NCBI RefSeq assembly: GCF_030691015.1
Contig: NZ_JAUYFF010000001.1
Span: 310,001 to 374,000 of the forward strand
DNA length: 64,000 bases
Origin: Sulfuricurvum sp.
GTDB taxonomy: Bacteria > Campylobacterota > Campylobacteria > Campylobacterales > Sulfurimonadaceae
Reading direction: 5' to 3'
The notes under the pieces were generated by a model. The model was not told the DNA's origin, did not search any database, and worked only from the letters and a program-made list of their open reading frames with translations. A program made the translations under genes and the position numbers. Shown one piece after another: positions 51,202 to 62,095 of this stretch. Each line of letters opens with the position of its first letter. Positions within the stretch are counted from its first letter, which is position 1.

Positions 51202-53578
51202 CACCGACGATCTCTATCGCCGCTTTTACCTCATCGGGAATATCGCTCAAATCACGATCGTAGTTTTTCTGTGGAATAAGGGCAAGTTTCATCCCCGCTC
51301 GATGCGCCGCAATCAGCTTCTCTTTCAGCCCGCCGATAGGGAGAACATTTCCCGTGAGCGATACTTCACCCGTCATCGCGATATCGGCACGCACTTTTTT
51401 ATTTGTGAGTATCGAAGCGATGACCGTTGACATCGCGATCCCCGCACTCGGGCCGTCTTTAGGGGTAGCCCCATCAGGAACATGGATGTGCAAGTCAAAG
51501 CGTTTATACACTTCGCTTGCATCGAGTGGGATATCACTTTCTCTCTCAGCAGGACTTAGAGGGATAATCGAATGATCGACACTGATTTTTCCCTCATCGA
51601 TCAGAGTTTTGACGACGGAGAGGGCGATGCGGGCAGACTCTTTCATCACATCCCCCAAACTTCCCGTGAGCTGTAATACCCCTTTTCCGTTGATACGGAT
51701 CGCTTCAATCTTGAGAACATCTCCACCCACTGCTGTCCACGCCAACCCGTTAACCACACCGATACGATCTATGTGATCGGTTCGATCAATTTCAAATATC
51801 GTTTTTTCCAAGAAATCTTTGAGATTTTTCAAACTCACCGTCACTTTTTGGGTAGTCGGTTCTTCGAGAATTTTTTTAGCCGCTTTACGGACGATATCGG
51901 CGACACGTCGACGAAGGTTACGAACTCCCGCTTCCCGCGTATGCTTCTCAATCACTTCGGCTAATGCCGTTTTAGAGATAGAGAGCTCCGCCGTTTTAAG
52001 ACCGTGTTTTTTCAACTCTTGGGGGATCAGATACTGTTTTGCGATCTGAAATTTCTCTTGCGGCGTATAACTGCTGACCGAAATAAACTCCATACGATCG
52101 CGCAACGGTCCCGGAATCTGCCCTACATCGTTCGCCGTCGCGATGAAAATCGCTTTGGACAGGTCAAGGTTAAAGTTGAGATAATAGTCTCTGAAATGGG
52201 TATTTTGTTCAGGATCGAGAATCTCCAACAATACCGCCGTCGGATCACCCCGATGCGATTTTGCGACCTTGTCAATCTCATCGAGAACGATGACGGGATT
52301 CATCTTTTTCGCTTCGATCACCCCCTGCACGATACGTCCTGGCATCGCACCGATATAGGTACGGCGGTGTCCACGCAGTTCGTTTACATCTTCCAACCCA
52401 CCCAATGCGATCCGCACAAGTGGACGTTTGAGCGCAGTTGCAATAGAGTTGGCTAACGACGTTTTACCCACACCCGGAGGGCCCGCAAAACAAAGGATTG
52501 CTCCACGTCCCTCTTTGTCGGCAATACCGCGAAGTTCAAGGAGCTCTTTGACCGAGAAAAACTCCAAAATACGCTCTTTCGGTTTTTTAAGAGAGAAGTG
52601 GTCTTTGTTCAGCTGATTCTCGACGTCGTGAATGTTGAGCGCTTTTTTCGCCTCTTCGCCGTAAGGAATCTCAAGCACCCATTCGAGATACGTTTGGATC
52701 ATCCCCGCATCGGCGCTGTCGGGATGCATTCGTGCGAAACGCTCGAGTTGCTTGTTGATCTCTTTGTAGGCATCGGGATGCATTTTATCTTTTTTAGCAT
52801 CGAGTTTTTTGCGGAACTCCTCAATCTCTTCATCACGGTGGGTATCGGTTCCCAGCTCTTTTTGAATCTGTTTGAGCTGCTCTTTGAGAAAATACTCTTT
52901 ATTCACTTTCTCAATGCGGGAGTGGACTTTCGAGCGGATCTCTTTTTGGAGTTTATTCGCTTCAGTCTCTTCGATCAGCTCATCTATAAGCATCAAAAAC
53001 CGTTTTTCAGGGTCACGCTCGATAAAGAGCTTGTAAGCATTCTCTTTTTTGATCTTGATCGAGCTACAAATCAAATCGACAATACGGTTGTATTCATGGT
53101 TTTCTTCAATGGTGCGAAGAAGATCAGGGGGGAAATAGTTGCTTACCTGAGAGAGGGCACGCACTTTTTCACGCAACACTTCTAAAATCGCATCCATTTT
53201 CAGCTCATTCACCGCCAACGATGAGATCAAATCGACATGAGCGCGCAACGGGTTATCATGCACCATCTCCGTAATGTGCCCGCGAGCAAGGCCTTGAAAC
53301 AGTACCTTGATTCGACCATCGGGTAAAACAACTTTACGCATAATAGAACCGATAACGCCGGCATCATAGATCGAATCGCTTTCACGTTCCCCTTCATGCT
53401 CAGGTTTTACGGGGCAAACGATTACAAGTGAATTATTCTCTATCGCTTCGGCTGCAGCGGCAATATTTTTTTCATCATTTAAAAAGAGGGGAGAGATCAT
53501 AAACGGGTATAAAAAAAGCTCATCCTCCGCAATCACCGGTAAATTGGTCGGAAAAGAGCTGTAATTACTAAGTTGCAT
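51155..53578 (-). CDS. lon: ATP-dependent protease Lon
   Basis: GPPGVGKTSLANSIA; catalytic DGPSAGIAM; GLKEKLIAAHRAG. Confidence 0.98.
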   Translation of the reverse strand: MQLSNYSSFPTNLPVIAEDELFLYPFMISPLFLNDEKNIAAAAEAIENNSLVIVCPVKPEHEGERESDSIYDAGVIGSIMRKVVLPDGRIKVLFQGLARGHITEMVHDNPLRAHVDLISSLAVNELKMDAILEVLREKVRALSQVSNYFPPDLLRTIEENHEYNRIVDLICSSIKIKKENAYKLFIERDPEKRFLMLIDELIEETEANKLQKEIRSKVHSRIEKVNKEYFLKEQLKQIQKELGTDTHRDEEIEEFRKKLDAKKDKMHPDAYKEINKQLERFARMHPDSADAGMIQTYLEWVLEIPYGEEAKKALNIHDVENQLNKDHFSLKKPKERILEFFSVKELLELRGIADKEGRGAILCFAGPPGVGKTSLANSIATALKRPLVRIALGGLEDVNELRGHRRTYIGAMPGRIVQGVIEAKKMNPVIVLDEIDKVAKSHRGDPTAVLLEILDPEQNTHFRDYYLNFNLDLSKAIFIATANDVGQIPGPLRDRMEFISVSSYTPQEKFQIAKQYLIPQELKKHGLKTAELSISKTALAEVIEKHTREAGVRNLRRRVADIVRKAAKKILEEPTTQKVTVSLKNLKDFLEKTIFEIDRTDHIDRIGVVNGLAWTAVGGDVLKIEAIRINGKGVLQLTGSLGDVMKESARIALSVVKTLIDEGKISVDHSIIPLSPAERESDIPLDASEVYKRFDLHIHVPDGATPKDGPSAGIAMSTVIASILTNKKVRADIAMTGEVSLTGNVLPIGGLKEKLIAAHRAGMKLALIPQKNYDRDLSDIPDEVKAAIEIVGVSRIEEVLNRLLIDG

Positions 53579-53595
53579 TGAAAAAAATCCTATGT

Positions 53596-54312
53596 TTATT
53601 TACTTTCGTTATCGTCCATTGAAATAACACTGCGTGTTTGAGGAATCATAAAATCGTACCAGCTGCTGCTACCGTCTCCCTCAAACATCTCTCGATACCA
53701 TGGAACTTCGGCATGTACAACTTCTTTCGAATCGATCCACGTAACAGGGGCGATAGCGCGATAATAACCGGCCCCTTTAGGCTTGCCCAAACGCTCATAC
53801 AGTTGTGCGATTTGCTCGTTTAGCACTCCACGGGCAAGCTGTAATTGTGTCTCCATTGAGTGAACCAACGGCAAATAGGTAGAATAAGGGTAATTTCCTT
53901 TAAAGGCATCAACCCCGCGAAGGGTATCATCGATCAGACCTTGATCACGTCCCGGATTCGGAAGGGCTAAAAACTTGGCTTTAATCTTTAGAAATTCAGC
54001 ATATTCACGCCCTGCAGGGGTAGCGTATCGGCGGATATACTCATCCAAAAAATGTTCCGCTAATAAATACTCTTCATGTGCCATATGGGCTTGTGCCATA
54101 ATCATAGTCGCTTCAGCTAAAAAAGGTGAACTGATATGTTCGCTTTGGAGTGAGCTAAAATAACTGTCCGCTTTTTCCAAATTTCCGTTAGAGACAGCAC
54201 TCACCATCTTTTCATACCAATATTCCGCGGGTTTATTAAACTCTTCAAGATCTTTCCCGCATCCGCTTAGAAGAATGAGTGCCGTTATTGCGATTAACCA
54301 TGTTCTAATCAT
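53596..54312 (-). CDS. bamD: Outer membrane assembly lipoprotein BamD
   Basis: Lipobox LLSGCG; TPR-rich; ADSYFSSLQSEHISSPFLAEA...LAEHFLDEYIRRY. Confidence 0.88.
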   Translation of the reverse strand: MIRTWLIAITALILLSGCGKDLEEFNKPAEYWYEKMVSAVSNGNLEKADSYFSSLQSEHISSPFLAEATMIMAQAHMAHEEYLLAEHFLDEYIRRYATPAGREYAEFLKIKAKFLALPNPGRDQGLIDDTLRGVDAFKGNYPYSTYLPLVHSMETQLQLARGVLNEQIAQLYERLGKPKGAGYYRAIAPVTWIDSKEVVHAEVPWYREMFEGDGSSSWYDFMIPQTRSVISMDDNESK

Positions 54313-54442
54313 TGAAAAAACCTACACTATTTTGAAATTATGAGCTATTTTACCGTAAAGAGATTAAAGACCCCTGCAAGAGGTTGAAACTTTTTAGTTT
54401 GATGTGTTAAAATCAGATCACTAATGATAAAAGAAGGTAGTT

Positions 54443-54832
54443 ATGCAGTTTGATTTAAAACTTCCCCTGCTTGGTTTTGAAGCAGTTTCCAAGATGGAAC
54501 TCCAAAAAATCGATGAAATTTTTTTGCGTCTAGAAAGTATAGGCGAGGGGCCATCTTTCACACTGATAAACCCTTTTGCCCTTCGCGAGTACTCCTTTGA
54601 TATTCCCTCTTCTCTTCAAGCATTAATGGGAATTACTCCGGAAAGCAATCTTCTAATTTACAACATTATGATTCTTCAAACACCGATCGAAAAATCAACT
54701 ATCAATTTTGTTGCCCCTTTGATTTTCAATACCGATAACCAGACGATGGCACAAATCATTGTCGATAACCGTTCTGATTTCGGTATTGCCGAACCGGTTA
54801 GAACCTACCTTAAGGGTATGAGTGATGTCTAA
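54443..54832 (+). CDS. fliW: Flagellar assembly factor FliW
   Basis: LPLLGFEAVSKMEL; FTLINPFALREYSFDIP; VNFAPLI-like NFVAPLIFNTDNQTMAQII. Confidence 0.92.
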   Translation: MQFDLKLPLLGFEAVSKMELQKIDEIFLRLESIGEGPSFTLINPFALREYSFDIPSSLQALMGITPESNLLIYNIMILQTPIEKSTINFVAPLIFNTDNQTMAQIIVDNRSDFGIAEPVRTYLKGMSDV

Positions 54833-55586
54833 GTCCATCACTTTTGTCGGAAACGGAAAAATGGCTCTTGCTCTTGCTAAAGGGCTATGCAAAACCCATA
54901 CTATCGAAGTGATCGGACGAACACAAGCCTCAATGGATAATTTTGAGACCGCATTAAATATTTCCATCACTAAAACCCTCTATGCCAATGCTTCGATAAA
55001 AGATAAAAAAGTTATTCTTTGTGTCAAGCCTGCAAATCTGAATGAAGTCGCACCACTTCTGAAAGGAAAAGCCGACGTTTTATATTCTGTTCTTGCCGGA
55101 ACCTCTTTGGAAGCGCTCAAGACGATTGAAGCTTTCCATTACTGTCGTGCTATGCCTAATCTTGCCGCCGAAGCTGGTGCCTCTATGACCTCTTTGGTCG
55201 GGGATCATTCTATCGCTGACAATGCTATTGCCCTTTTTGAAACTATCGGAAAAACTCTTTGGCTTAATAGTGAAAAAGAGCTTGATATTGCTACGGCGCT
55301 TGCCGGAAGCGGTCCGGCTTATCTCGCCCTCGTTGCCGAAGCACTTTGTGACGGTGCGGTACGGGAGGGGTTAAAACGTGATGACGCGATGGTTTTAATG
55401 CGCGGGTTATTTGAAGGGTTTGGAAAACTGATCCAAACAACCCATCCCGCCATTTTGAAAGATAATGTGATGAGTCCGGGAGGGACAACCGCCGCCGGAT
55501 ACGGAGCACTGGAAAAAGGAAAAGTGAGAGAAGGGTGCATGGAAGCGATTCATGCCGCCTATGCCCGTGCTAAAGAGATGAAATAG
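54825..55586 (+). CDS. proC: Pyrroline-5-carboxylate reductase
   Basis: FVGNGKMALALAKGL; RAMPNLAAEAGASM; SPGGTTAAGYGALE. Confidence 0.95.
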   Translation: MSKSITFVGNGKMALALAKGLCKTHTIEVIGRTQASMDNFETALNISITKTLYANASIKDKKVILCVKPANLNEVAPLLKGKADVLYSVLAGTSLEALKTIEAFHYCRAMPNLAAEAGASMTSLVGDHSIADNAIALFETIGKTLWLNSEKELDIATALAGSGPAYLALVAEALCDGAVREGLKRDDAMVLMRGLFEGFGKLIQTTHPAILKDNVMSPGGTTAAGYGALEKGKVREGCMEAIHAAYARAKEMK

Positions 55587-55596
55587 TCTCTAAAGT

Positions 55597-56235
55597 TTAA
55601 TGCTGAGATGACGCCTCAGCTTTTAGTGGCTCAAAAGGTGATATTACTTCAGGCGTTTTAGGTACAACTTCTTTAGCTTTTGACTCAGGTTCTTTCTTCA
55701 TGTGCTCTTTCATCGGCATCTCTTTTTCAGAGGGCTTATTGTGTACTTTCATCGTAAAGCTTGAACGAATTTTATCCCCGTCTCTCTCAAAATGGATCGG
55801 GAAATTAACTCCGATAATCCATTCACTTTTATTGATGTTTTCTAAGAAGTTATAAAAACTTTGCGGTGACGTAATTTTGGATGTTGCATTGACTTCATAC
55901 ACTTTAAACGTTCCATTGCTCTCAAATTCACTCACCTCTGTCAAATAAAGGTCGGTAAACTCTTTTTTATAGAGACGTTCAAACCGATCGGGATTAAATG
56001 TTTTATCAAAAGCCCCTATTGTACTGCGATGCAGTGACTGAAGATCTTTGAGGCGATTATGCGTATTGTCGTACCGATTTTGAGCCAATTCTAACTGCTG
56101 AAACTCTTTTTTACTCTCTAGGCGCAGCGTCCGGTATTCTTTCCCTTTTGGGATTAAAAATAAAAATGAAAAAGCAACCACACCTATTAATAACAAAAGT
56201 GAGAGTATCACTACGAACAGTGTCTGACGATTCAT
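55597..56235 (-). CDS. PilO-like membrane protein
   Basis: Single N-terminal TM, coiled coil, then a PilO-like fold region; position in a pilMNO-like order. Confidence 0.55.
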   Translation of the reverse strand: MNRQTLFVVILSLLLLIGVVAFSFLFLIPKGKEYRTLRLESKKEFQQLELAQNRYDNTHNRLKDLQSLHRSTIGAFDKTFNPDRFERLYKKEFTDLYLTEVSEFESNGTFKVYEVNATSKITSPQSFYNFLENINKSEWIIGVNFPIHFERDGDKIRSSFTMKVHNKPSEKEMPMKEHMKKEPESKAKEVVPKTPEVISPFEPLKAEASSQH

Positions 56236-56759
56236 TCTTCTACCTCTTCAACAGTCTCATCATCGAGATAATTTGTTGAAACGAATCGGTACCACCCGTT
56301 TTCAATCGGATAAAAACTTGTATAGGTACGATGAAAAATGGACCGTAACGGTGCATGAAGCATATACTCATAGGTATCTTTATTGGGGGTAGTACCATAT
56401 AAAATCAAAGACCTTGATTCCAACTCAGCGCGAGAGAGGGTAATATCTTCGGGAACGAGATCAAAGAGATTACGTATACTCTCTTTCATTACCGTATTAT
56501 CGGTTGTCACTTGCTCAGCAATTTTTGCCTCGGCCTCTATGGTTTTAATCTGCTCTTCCATCTGACTAATTGAACGGTTTAACCCTTTTTCTTTTTGCGC
56601 TACCATTGTACGCTCATGGGCAAAATCATACGTTTTATACCCTAAAAAGATATACGTTCCTACAACCATAGCAATCGTTACTGTGAAAAAGAAAAGGACT
56701 AAACGCAGTTCACCGCTGATTAAACGTTTTGTCCGGGGCGTAATAAAACTGTGCTTCAC
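56232..56759 (-). CDS. PilN-like membrane protein
   Basis: One TM near the N-terminus, coiled coil, LVPEDITLSRAELESRSLILYGTTPNKDTYEYML typical of PilN. Confidence 0.6.
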   Translation of the reverse strand: MKHSFITPRTKRLISGELRLVLFFFTVTIAMVVGTYIFLGYKTYDFAHERTMVAQKEKGLNRSISQMEEQIKTIEAEAKIAEQVTTDNTVMKESIRNLFDLVPEDITLSRAELESRSLILYGTTPNKDTYEYMLHAPLRSIFHRTYTSFYPIENGWYRFVSTNYLDDETVEEVEE

Positions 56760-57793
56760 AGCCCCTCCTCTTCCACCATTGAGAGTGCTATCACTTCATC
56801 TGCGACATCAATATGCCGAATGAGTACATTTAGAAAGAGTTCTTCTTCGAGGTAACGCTTGAGTTCACTTCCGCTCCCATAAGCATCTGCAATATAAACG
56901 GTCTCTACAAAACGATTACGGCAATGTTCTCCCCCATAAAACCGTATCAAAGTGCGCTGAATCAACTCAAATCGACGATAGTCATTATTGAACCGATCCA
57001 TCTCAGATTTAATGTCATTCCCATGAGAAGAAGTGATCCTTTTTTCCTCATATGTCAGTTCATCTTCACTGAATTCTGCAATCTCTTCGAGAGTATCCAA
57101 GTCCTCTATATCGCTCAAATCATCCAGCTCTTCTAGGATATCCAAATCATCAAGAGACTCTATGTCATCAAGACTTATCCCTCTCTCAATCTCTTCCTCT
57201 TCTTTAATGCCTACCGCAAATCCGGCGGTATTGCTCTCATCCTCAATGCCCATCCCGCTTTTTTCTGTCATAGTATAGTGATGAGCATATTCAAGTTTCC
57301 CCTCTTCAAACAATACAATACTGAATGAGTCTTTTTGCGCCAATGCATAGAGGGCGAATCCCCCTTTGATCTTATCTGCAAAAAAATGTTCCAAAATGGA
57401 AAAAGGTGAAAAAATAAAATCAAGCCCTAGGGTACGATACTGATGCTCTAGAGCATCAAGCTCTCTTTGTGAACTGTACAAAAGCCACTTTCCGTTACGA
57501 CAAAGTGTTTTTGTGCCGATGATCTCTTCCATATCATCAGCAATATGTTGTGAACACCCTACTAATGCCCCTTGTTTAGGTTCAGGGTTTAGCAACGCTA
57601 CATAATATAAGGGAGATTCATCGATATATTTACGCAAAAAGGAGACCATATCTTCATACGAAGATGTCCCTTCAAATCGTCTATTCTCTTTGTATAGGAG
57701 TTTTTTTTGCTTTTGCGCCACAACCCGTACGTCGTGAGATCCTCCGTCTTGTACAATAGCGATGAAAATTTTTCGGTAAAACCGTTCTATCAC
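56756..57793 (-). CDS. PilM-like protein with repetitive acidic insert
   Basis: Position upstream of PilN/PilO-like genes; acidic segment EEEEIERGISLDDIESLDDLDILEELDDLSDIEDLDTLEEIAEFSEDE. Confidence 0.45.
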   Translation of the reverse strand: MIERFYRKIFIAIVQDGGSHDVRVVAQKQKKLLYKENRRFEGTSSYEDMVSFLRKYIDESPLYYVALLNPEPKQGALVGCSQHIADDMEEIIGTKTLCRNGKWLLYSSQRELDALEHQYRTLGLDFIFSPFSILEHFFADKIKGGFALYALAQKDSFSIVLFEEGKLEYAHHYTMTEKSGMGIEDESNTAGFAVGIKEEEEIERGISLDDIESLDDLDILEELDDLSDIEDLDTLEEIAEFSEDELTYEEKRITSSHGNDIKSEMDRFNNDYRRFELIQRTLIRFYGGEHCRNRFVETVYIADAYGSGSELKRYLEEELFLNVLIRHIDVADEVIALSMVEEEGL

Positions 57794-58632
57794 TTAGAGT
57801 CCTCATGAGGATGGCATAATGGATGCGATTGACGATAATGATCCATTTTCAATGCATTTCCCAGCTTAGTATAAATCTGTGTCGTAGACATGCTAGCATG
57901 TCCCAATAATTCGCTAACATCGGCAATTCGCGCCCCATTGTTTAACAATTCGGTTGCATAGGTATGACGCAATTGATGTGGGGTCACTTTGAGTCCAACC
58001 TTTGCAAATGCCTTAATAATGGTATATCTTAGACTATTTTCGCTTAATTTTTCACCTTTGGCCTCAAAAATATACTCTCGTGAGGGGTTGGTGCGCTGAT
58101 AAGCAAGTACCATAGCGCTAATGCTCTCTATCATCGGAATATCTCTCTCTTTTGATCCTTTCCCCCGAACACGAGACCATCCTTCGCCCATATCCTGAAG
58201 CCGCAAATGGGTGAGTTCTGAAATACGAAGTCCCATTGTATACAGGAGTGTGATTGCCAATGCTGCCTGCGGCTCAGCGTATTGCAATGCATGGGAAATT
58301 TGCTCATGCGTAATCGGTTTTGGGAGGGTTTTCGGGATCTTAATACTCTCATCCCCTCGGAGTTCAACGCTCGTCCCGTTGTCACGGAGATATTTTATAA
58401 AACTACGTATAGCACTGAGTTTAGCGGCGATAGTTTTGGCTTTTAACGAAGCGATTTTAAGACGAAGCGGCATAAGATTGAGGAGAATATCGCCATGATG
58501 GATCTCGATTTCGGCATGCCTGATCATCTCATCGATTGCATCGTTATAACTGCGTATCGTCAGAGGGGAGTAGCCTCGGATAGAATCAAGATACTTTAAA
58601 AATGCTTCTTTAGCATTATAGAGTTCAGACAT
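57790..58632 (-). CDS. Tyrosine recombinase (Xer family)
   Basis: Complete catalytic set: GLRISELT, GKGSKERDIP, HQLRHTYAT, LGHASMSTTQIYTK. Confidence 0.93.
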   Translation of the reverse strand: MSELYNAKEAFLKYLDSIRGYSPLTIRSYNDAIDEMIRHAEIEIHHGDILLNLMPLRLKIASLKAKTIAAKLSAIRSFIKYLRDNGTSVELRGDESIKIPKTLPKPITHEQISHALQYAEPQAALAITLLYTMGLRISELTHLRLQDMGEGWSRVRGKGSKERDIPMIESISAMVLAYQRTNPSREYIFEAKGEKLSENSLRYTIIKAFAKVGLKVTPHQLRHTYATELLNNGARIADVSELLGHASMSTTQIYTKLGNALKMDHYRQSHPLCHPHEDSK

Positions 58633-58643
58633 CCTACGCCACC

Positions 58644-59279
58644 CTAGAGGGTATGTTCCATAAGCTTGGATTTGATAAGGGCTTTAGCCGCTTCCATCTC
58701 CAAACCATCCAAATCAATCGGTTCGGATGCATAGAAATGAAGGGTTCCAAACGGTTTGGGAACGGTAAAACGATCCCAACTGGGTAATTGCCAAAATTTT
58801 GAAGGAACACAGCTGTAGACAATAACTTTGGTATGCCGTTTTTGCGCCATAATCACGACTCCGTCACTCATCTCATGACGAGGACCCTTCGGACCATCGG
58901 GAGTTATTCCGATATCATACCCCTCATTAAGGGATTTAAGCCCCTGAATGAGAACTTTTGCCCCGCCGCGTGTGGTGGAGCCATGAATCGTTCCGAGCTT
59001 AAAGTATCGCATTATACTCGCGATAATTTGACCGTCAAAATGGTCAGATATTAGAACATTCGCTTTAGGATTTTTGCGGAATTGGTAGTAGAGATACGGT
59101 TGCATTAGCAAATCTCCATGCCAAAACGCAAAAATAACGGGTTCTGCAGGGATGGTTTGAGGAAGATGAAACCGCTTTGCATTCGTGAGATAAATCAGAC
59201 GAATCAGAAGTGTTCCGATAGGGGGGATAAACCACAACGCTAACGTGCGAAGAAGTTCTTTACGCAATGATCTCTCCAT
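58644..59279 (-). CDS. DUF374/lysophospholipid acyltransferase family protein
   Basis: [45 protein letters not shown]. Confidence 0.88.
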   Translation of the reverse strand: MERSLRKELLRTLALWFIPPIGTLLIRLIYLTNAKRFHLPQTIPAEPVIFAFWHGDLLMQPYLYYQFRKNPKANVLISDHFDGQIIASIMRYFKLGTIHGSTTRGGAKVLIQGLKSLNEGYDIGITPDGPKGPRHEMSDGVVIMAQKRHTKVIVYSCVPSKFWQLPSWDRFTVPKPFGTLHFYASEPIDLDGLEMEAAKALIKSKLMEHTL

Positions 59280-60558
59280 ACTGGACGTTACGAGAAACCT
59301 CCGTTATTTTTACTTTAGCGATTTTACCCAGCCACTCTTCAGACCCTTTTACTTTTACGGAAAGGTTATTATCACTGCGGCCTGCAACATGTCCACCCTC
59401 GCGCAGCTCTTCGAAATATACCTCAACAACCTTACCTAAGTTGACCGATTTCATCTCATCGAGTATCTGATCATGTCGTGCTTGAAGTCTGTTAAGTCGT
59501 TCCGAACCTATTTCAGAATCAACCTCTTCGAGTTTTTCAGCCTCAGTCAATGGACGCGGAGAGTATTTAAAGCTAAACAGCTGCTCGAAACGAACTTGAT
59601 TGAGAACATCCATCGTATCTTCAAAATCCGCATCGCTCTCACCGGGAAAGGCAACAATGATATCGGTACTAATACTGACATCCGGCGCCAACTCCCGCAA
59701 TTTTCGTGCACGATTTAAAAACCACTCTTTGCTATAACCGCGCTTCATCGCTTTTAAAATCGGATCAGAGCCGCTTTGCAGCGGCATATGCATCGATTTA
59801 CAGATTTTGGGGTTAGCGGCAAACTCTTCAATAAACTCATCATCCATGTGCAGCGGATGGGGAGAGGTAAATCGGATACGTGCCAACCCCTCCACCGCAC
59901 TCACACGACGAAGCAGCTCGGTAAAGTTGATCTTTTCATTCCCCCCCGACAAACGCCGACCGTAGTTGTTGACATTTTGACCGAGTAAAAAAACCTCTTT
60001 AGCTCCGTTCTCGACCGCTTTACGCGCTTCGGCAACAATCAGATCGGGAGGAATCGATATCTCATCCCCACGGGTTTTCGGGACAATACAAAAGGTACAC
60101 TGCTTATCACATCCAATAGAGATATTGATATAGGCTTTATACGGACTGCTGCGAAAATCTTTAAAAGCAAACTGTGATTCATCGTAATCGATCTCAATTT
60201 CGACCGCTTTATCGCGATGAAGTACAGAGGCGATTTTAGAAACATTACGGGCACCGAGAACAAAATTAACATACGGAGCGCGCTTGATGATCTCTTTCCC
60301 CAAATGGGACGCCGTACATCCACACACACCGATTTTGGCATCTGCTTTTTTGAGCTTGTTAAAGACACCGAGTTCGGAAAAGAGTTTATGTACCGGTTTT
60401 TCACGAACCGAGCAGGTGTTAATGAGGATTAGATCGGCAGAGCTCGCATCATCGGTAAGCTCATACCCCTCATGGGCATTTAGCTCTGCGATCATGTGCT
60501 CGGAATCACGCACGTTCATGGCACATCCGAGCGTCTCAATAAAGAGTTTTTTAGACAT
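59260..60558 (-). CDS. miaB: tRNA-2-methylthio-N6-dimethylallyladenosine synthase
   Basis: [43 protein letters not shown] region. Confidence 0.97.
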   Translation of the reverse strand: MSKKLFIETLGCAMNVRDSEHMIAELNAHEGYELTDDASSADLILINTCSVREKPVHKLFSELGVFNKLKKADAKIGVCGCTASHLGKEIIKRAPYVNFVLGARNVSKIASVLHRDKAVEIEIDYDESQFAFKDFRSSPYKAYINISIGCDKQCTFCIVPKTRGDEISIPPDLIVAEARKAVENGAKEVFLLGQNVNNYGRRLSGGNEKINFTELLRRVSAVEGLARIRFTSPHPLHMDDEFIEEFAANPKICKSMHMPLQSGSDPILKAMKRGYSKEWFLNRARKLRELAPDVSISTDIIVAFPGESDADFEDTMDVLNQVRFEQLFSFKYSPRPLTEAEKLEEVDSEIGSERLNRLQARHDQILDEMKSVNLGKVVEVYFEELREGGHVAGRSDNNLSVKVKGSEEWLGKIAKVKITEVSRNVQYGEIIA

Positions 60559-60800
60559 TAGAGGATATGTACCTCGTACATATATTCATTCGCTGAAAGT
60601 CCGAATTTTACTTCACGCATGTAAAAACTTTTCCCTTCTCCTTCAAAATGATCTTGAAGTGCAAGAAGATCTTTGTGTGAATTCTCACGATCAAAATAGA
60701 GGATAGAAGAGTTACTTTTTTCTACCATTTCGGTGATTTTTTTGAGGTCGATTTTACGCGGTTTTGTGTCGTGTTCGCTACGGGCGAGTTTGAGTTCCAT
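60558..60800 (-). CDS. HP0268-like small protein (putative nuclease family)
   Basis: [80 protein letters not shown] matches the Campylobacterota HP0268 pattern. Confidence 0.8.
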   Translation of the reverse strand: MELKLARSEHDTKPRKIDLKKITEMVEKSNSSILYFDRENSHKDLLALQDHFEGEGKSFYMREVKFGLSANEYMYEVHIL

Positions 60801-60961
60801 TGCTTTTCCCTTTTATAGAGTTCTTGATATTAGGGGGATTATAGCGGTGATATGATAAATATCCTATTAAGAGAAATTTATGTATAATACATATCCTTCA
60901 TAAAAAAGCTTTCCCAACCAACCAATTTTTTATGAGTTACCACCTAAAAGAGGATAGTCCT

Positions 60962-62095
60962 ATGGAAAATATTTTAGACATTATTGACTCAATTGCTAAC
61001 GAAAAAGGGCTTAACACCGATCGTGTTCAAGAGGCGATTAAAACCTCTTTTATTCAAACCGCCAAACGTATTATTAACCCTACTTTCGCTTTTGAAGCGG
61101 ATATTGATGATCGTACTAAAACCGTCAAATTACGCCAAATCATTACTGTCGTTGCCGATGATGCTCCTGAAATTGAAGGGGAAGAAGCCGGTGCCTATAT
61201 GGGTATCACGAGCGCTTTGGAGATTGACGAAGAAGCTGAGATCGGCGATCAGCTTCAAATGGAGCATGACATCGAAAGCTATGGAAGAAGTGCGTTCGCT
61301 ACCTTGCACCGAGAGATTGAATTTCATATTCAACGCCTCGTAGAAAATGAACTCTACGACAAATATAAAAGTAAGATCAACCAAATCGTCTCCGGCCGAG
61401 TTACCCGGGTCGACAACGATCAAAATACGACCATCGAGATTGATGAAATTCGCGCAACACTGCCGATGAAAAGCCGTATTAAAGGGGAAAAATTTAAAGT
61501 CGGTGATGTCGTCAGTGCAATCGTTCGCCGTGTCCACGTCGATAAAGCCAACGGTATCTCTATGGAACTTTCCCGTACCTCTCCTAAATTCCTTGAAGAA
61601 CTTTTGGCACTTGAAGTACCAGAGATCAAAGACGGTATCGTGGTCATCGAAAAATGTGCCCGTATCCCGGGTGAGCGCGCTAAAATTGCCCTCTATACCA
61701 ACCGTCCTCAAATCGATCCTATTGGAGCGACCGTCGGTGTACGCGGTGTCCGTATTAATGCGGTAAGTGAAGAACTTTGCGGAGAAAATATCGACTGTGT
61801 CGAATACAGCTCATCCCCTGAGCTGTTTATCTCTCGTGCAATGAGCCCTGCTATCATCAGTGCCGTCGTCATCACCGAAGATGAAGGGGAAGAGAAAAAA
61901 GCAGTTGTTACCCTCCCAAGCGATCAAAAGTCTAAAGCAATCGGTAAAAGCGGCATCAATATCCGTCTTGCATCGATGTTGACGGGTTATACTATCGAGC
62001 TAAACGAAGTGGGCGGAAGTACTCAAATGGGTGAAAAAGCTGGGGAAGAGAAAAAAGAGGGGCTTAGCTCACTCGAAGCATTATTTGGAAATTAA
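60962..62095 (+). CDS. nusA: Transcription termination/antitermination factor NusA
   Basis: NusA N-domain, S1 and KH; DPIGATVGVRGVRINAVSEELCGENIDCVEYS; AIGKSGINIRLASMLTGY. Confidence 0.97.
   Translation: MENILDIIDSIANEKGLNTDRVQEAIKTSFIQTAKRIINPTFAFEADIDDRTKTVKLRQIITVVADDAPEIEGEEAGAYMGITSALEIDEEAEIGDQLQMEHDIESYGRSAFATLHREIEFHIQRLVENELYDKYKSKINQIVSGRVTRVDNDQNTTIEIDEIRATLPMKSRIKGEKFKVGDVVSAIVRRVHVDKANGISMELSRTSPKFLEELLALEVPEIKDGIVVIEKCARIPGERAKIALYTNRPQIDPIGATVGVRGVRINAVSEELCGENIDCVEYSSSPELFISRAMSPAIISAVVITEDEGEEKKAVVTLPSDQKSKAIGKSGINIRLASMLTGYTIELNEVGGSTQMGEKAGEEKKEGLSSLEALFGN

Noticed and set aside
52598-53185. 195-aa plus-strand ORF inside lon
   Set aside because: Phe/Leu-rich antisense translation of the lon N-domain; no independent support.
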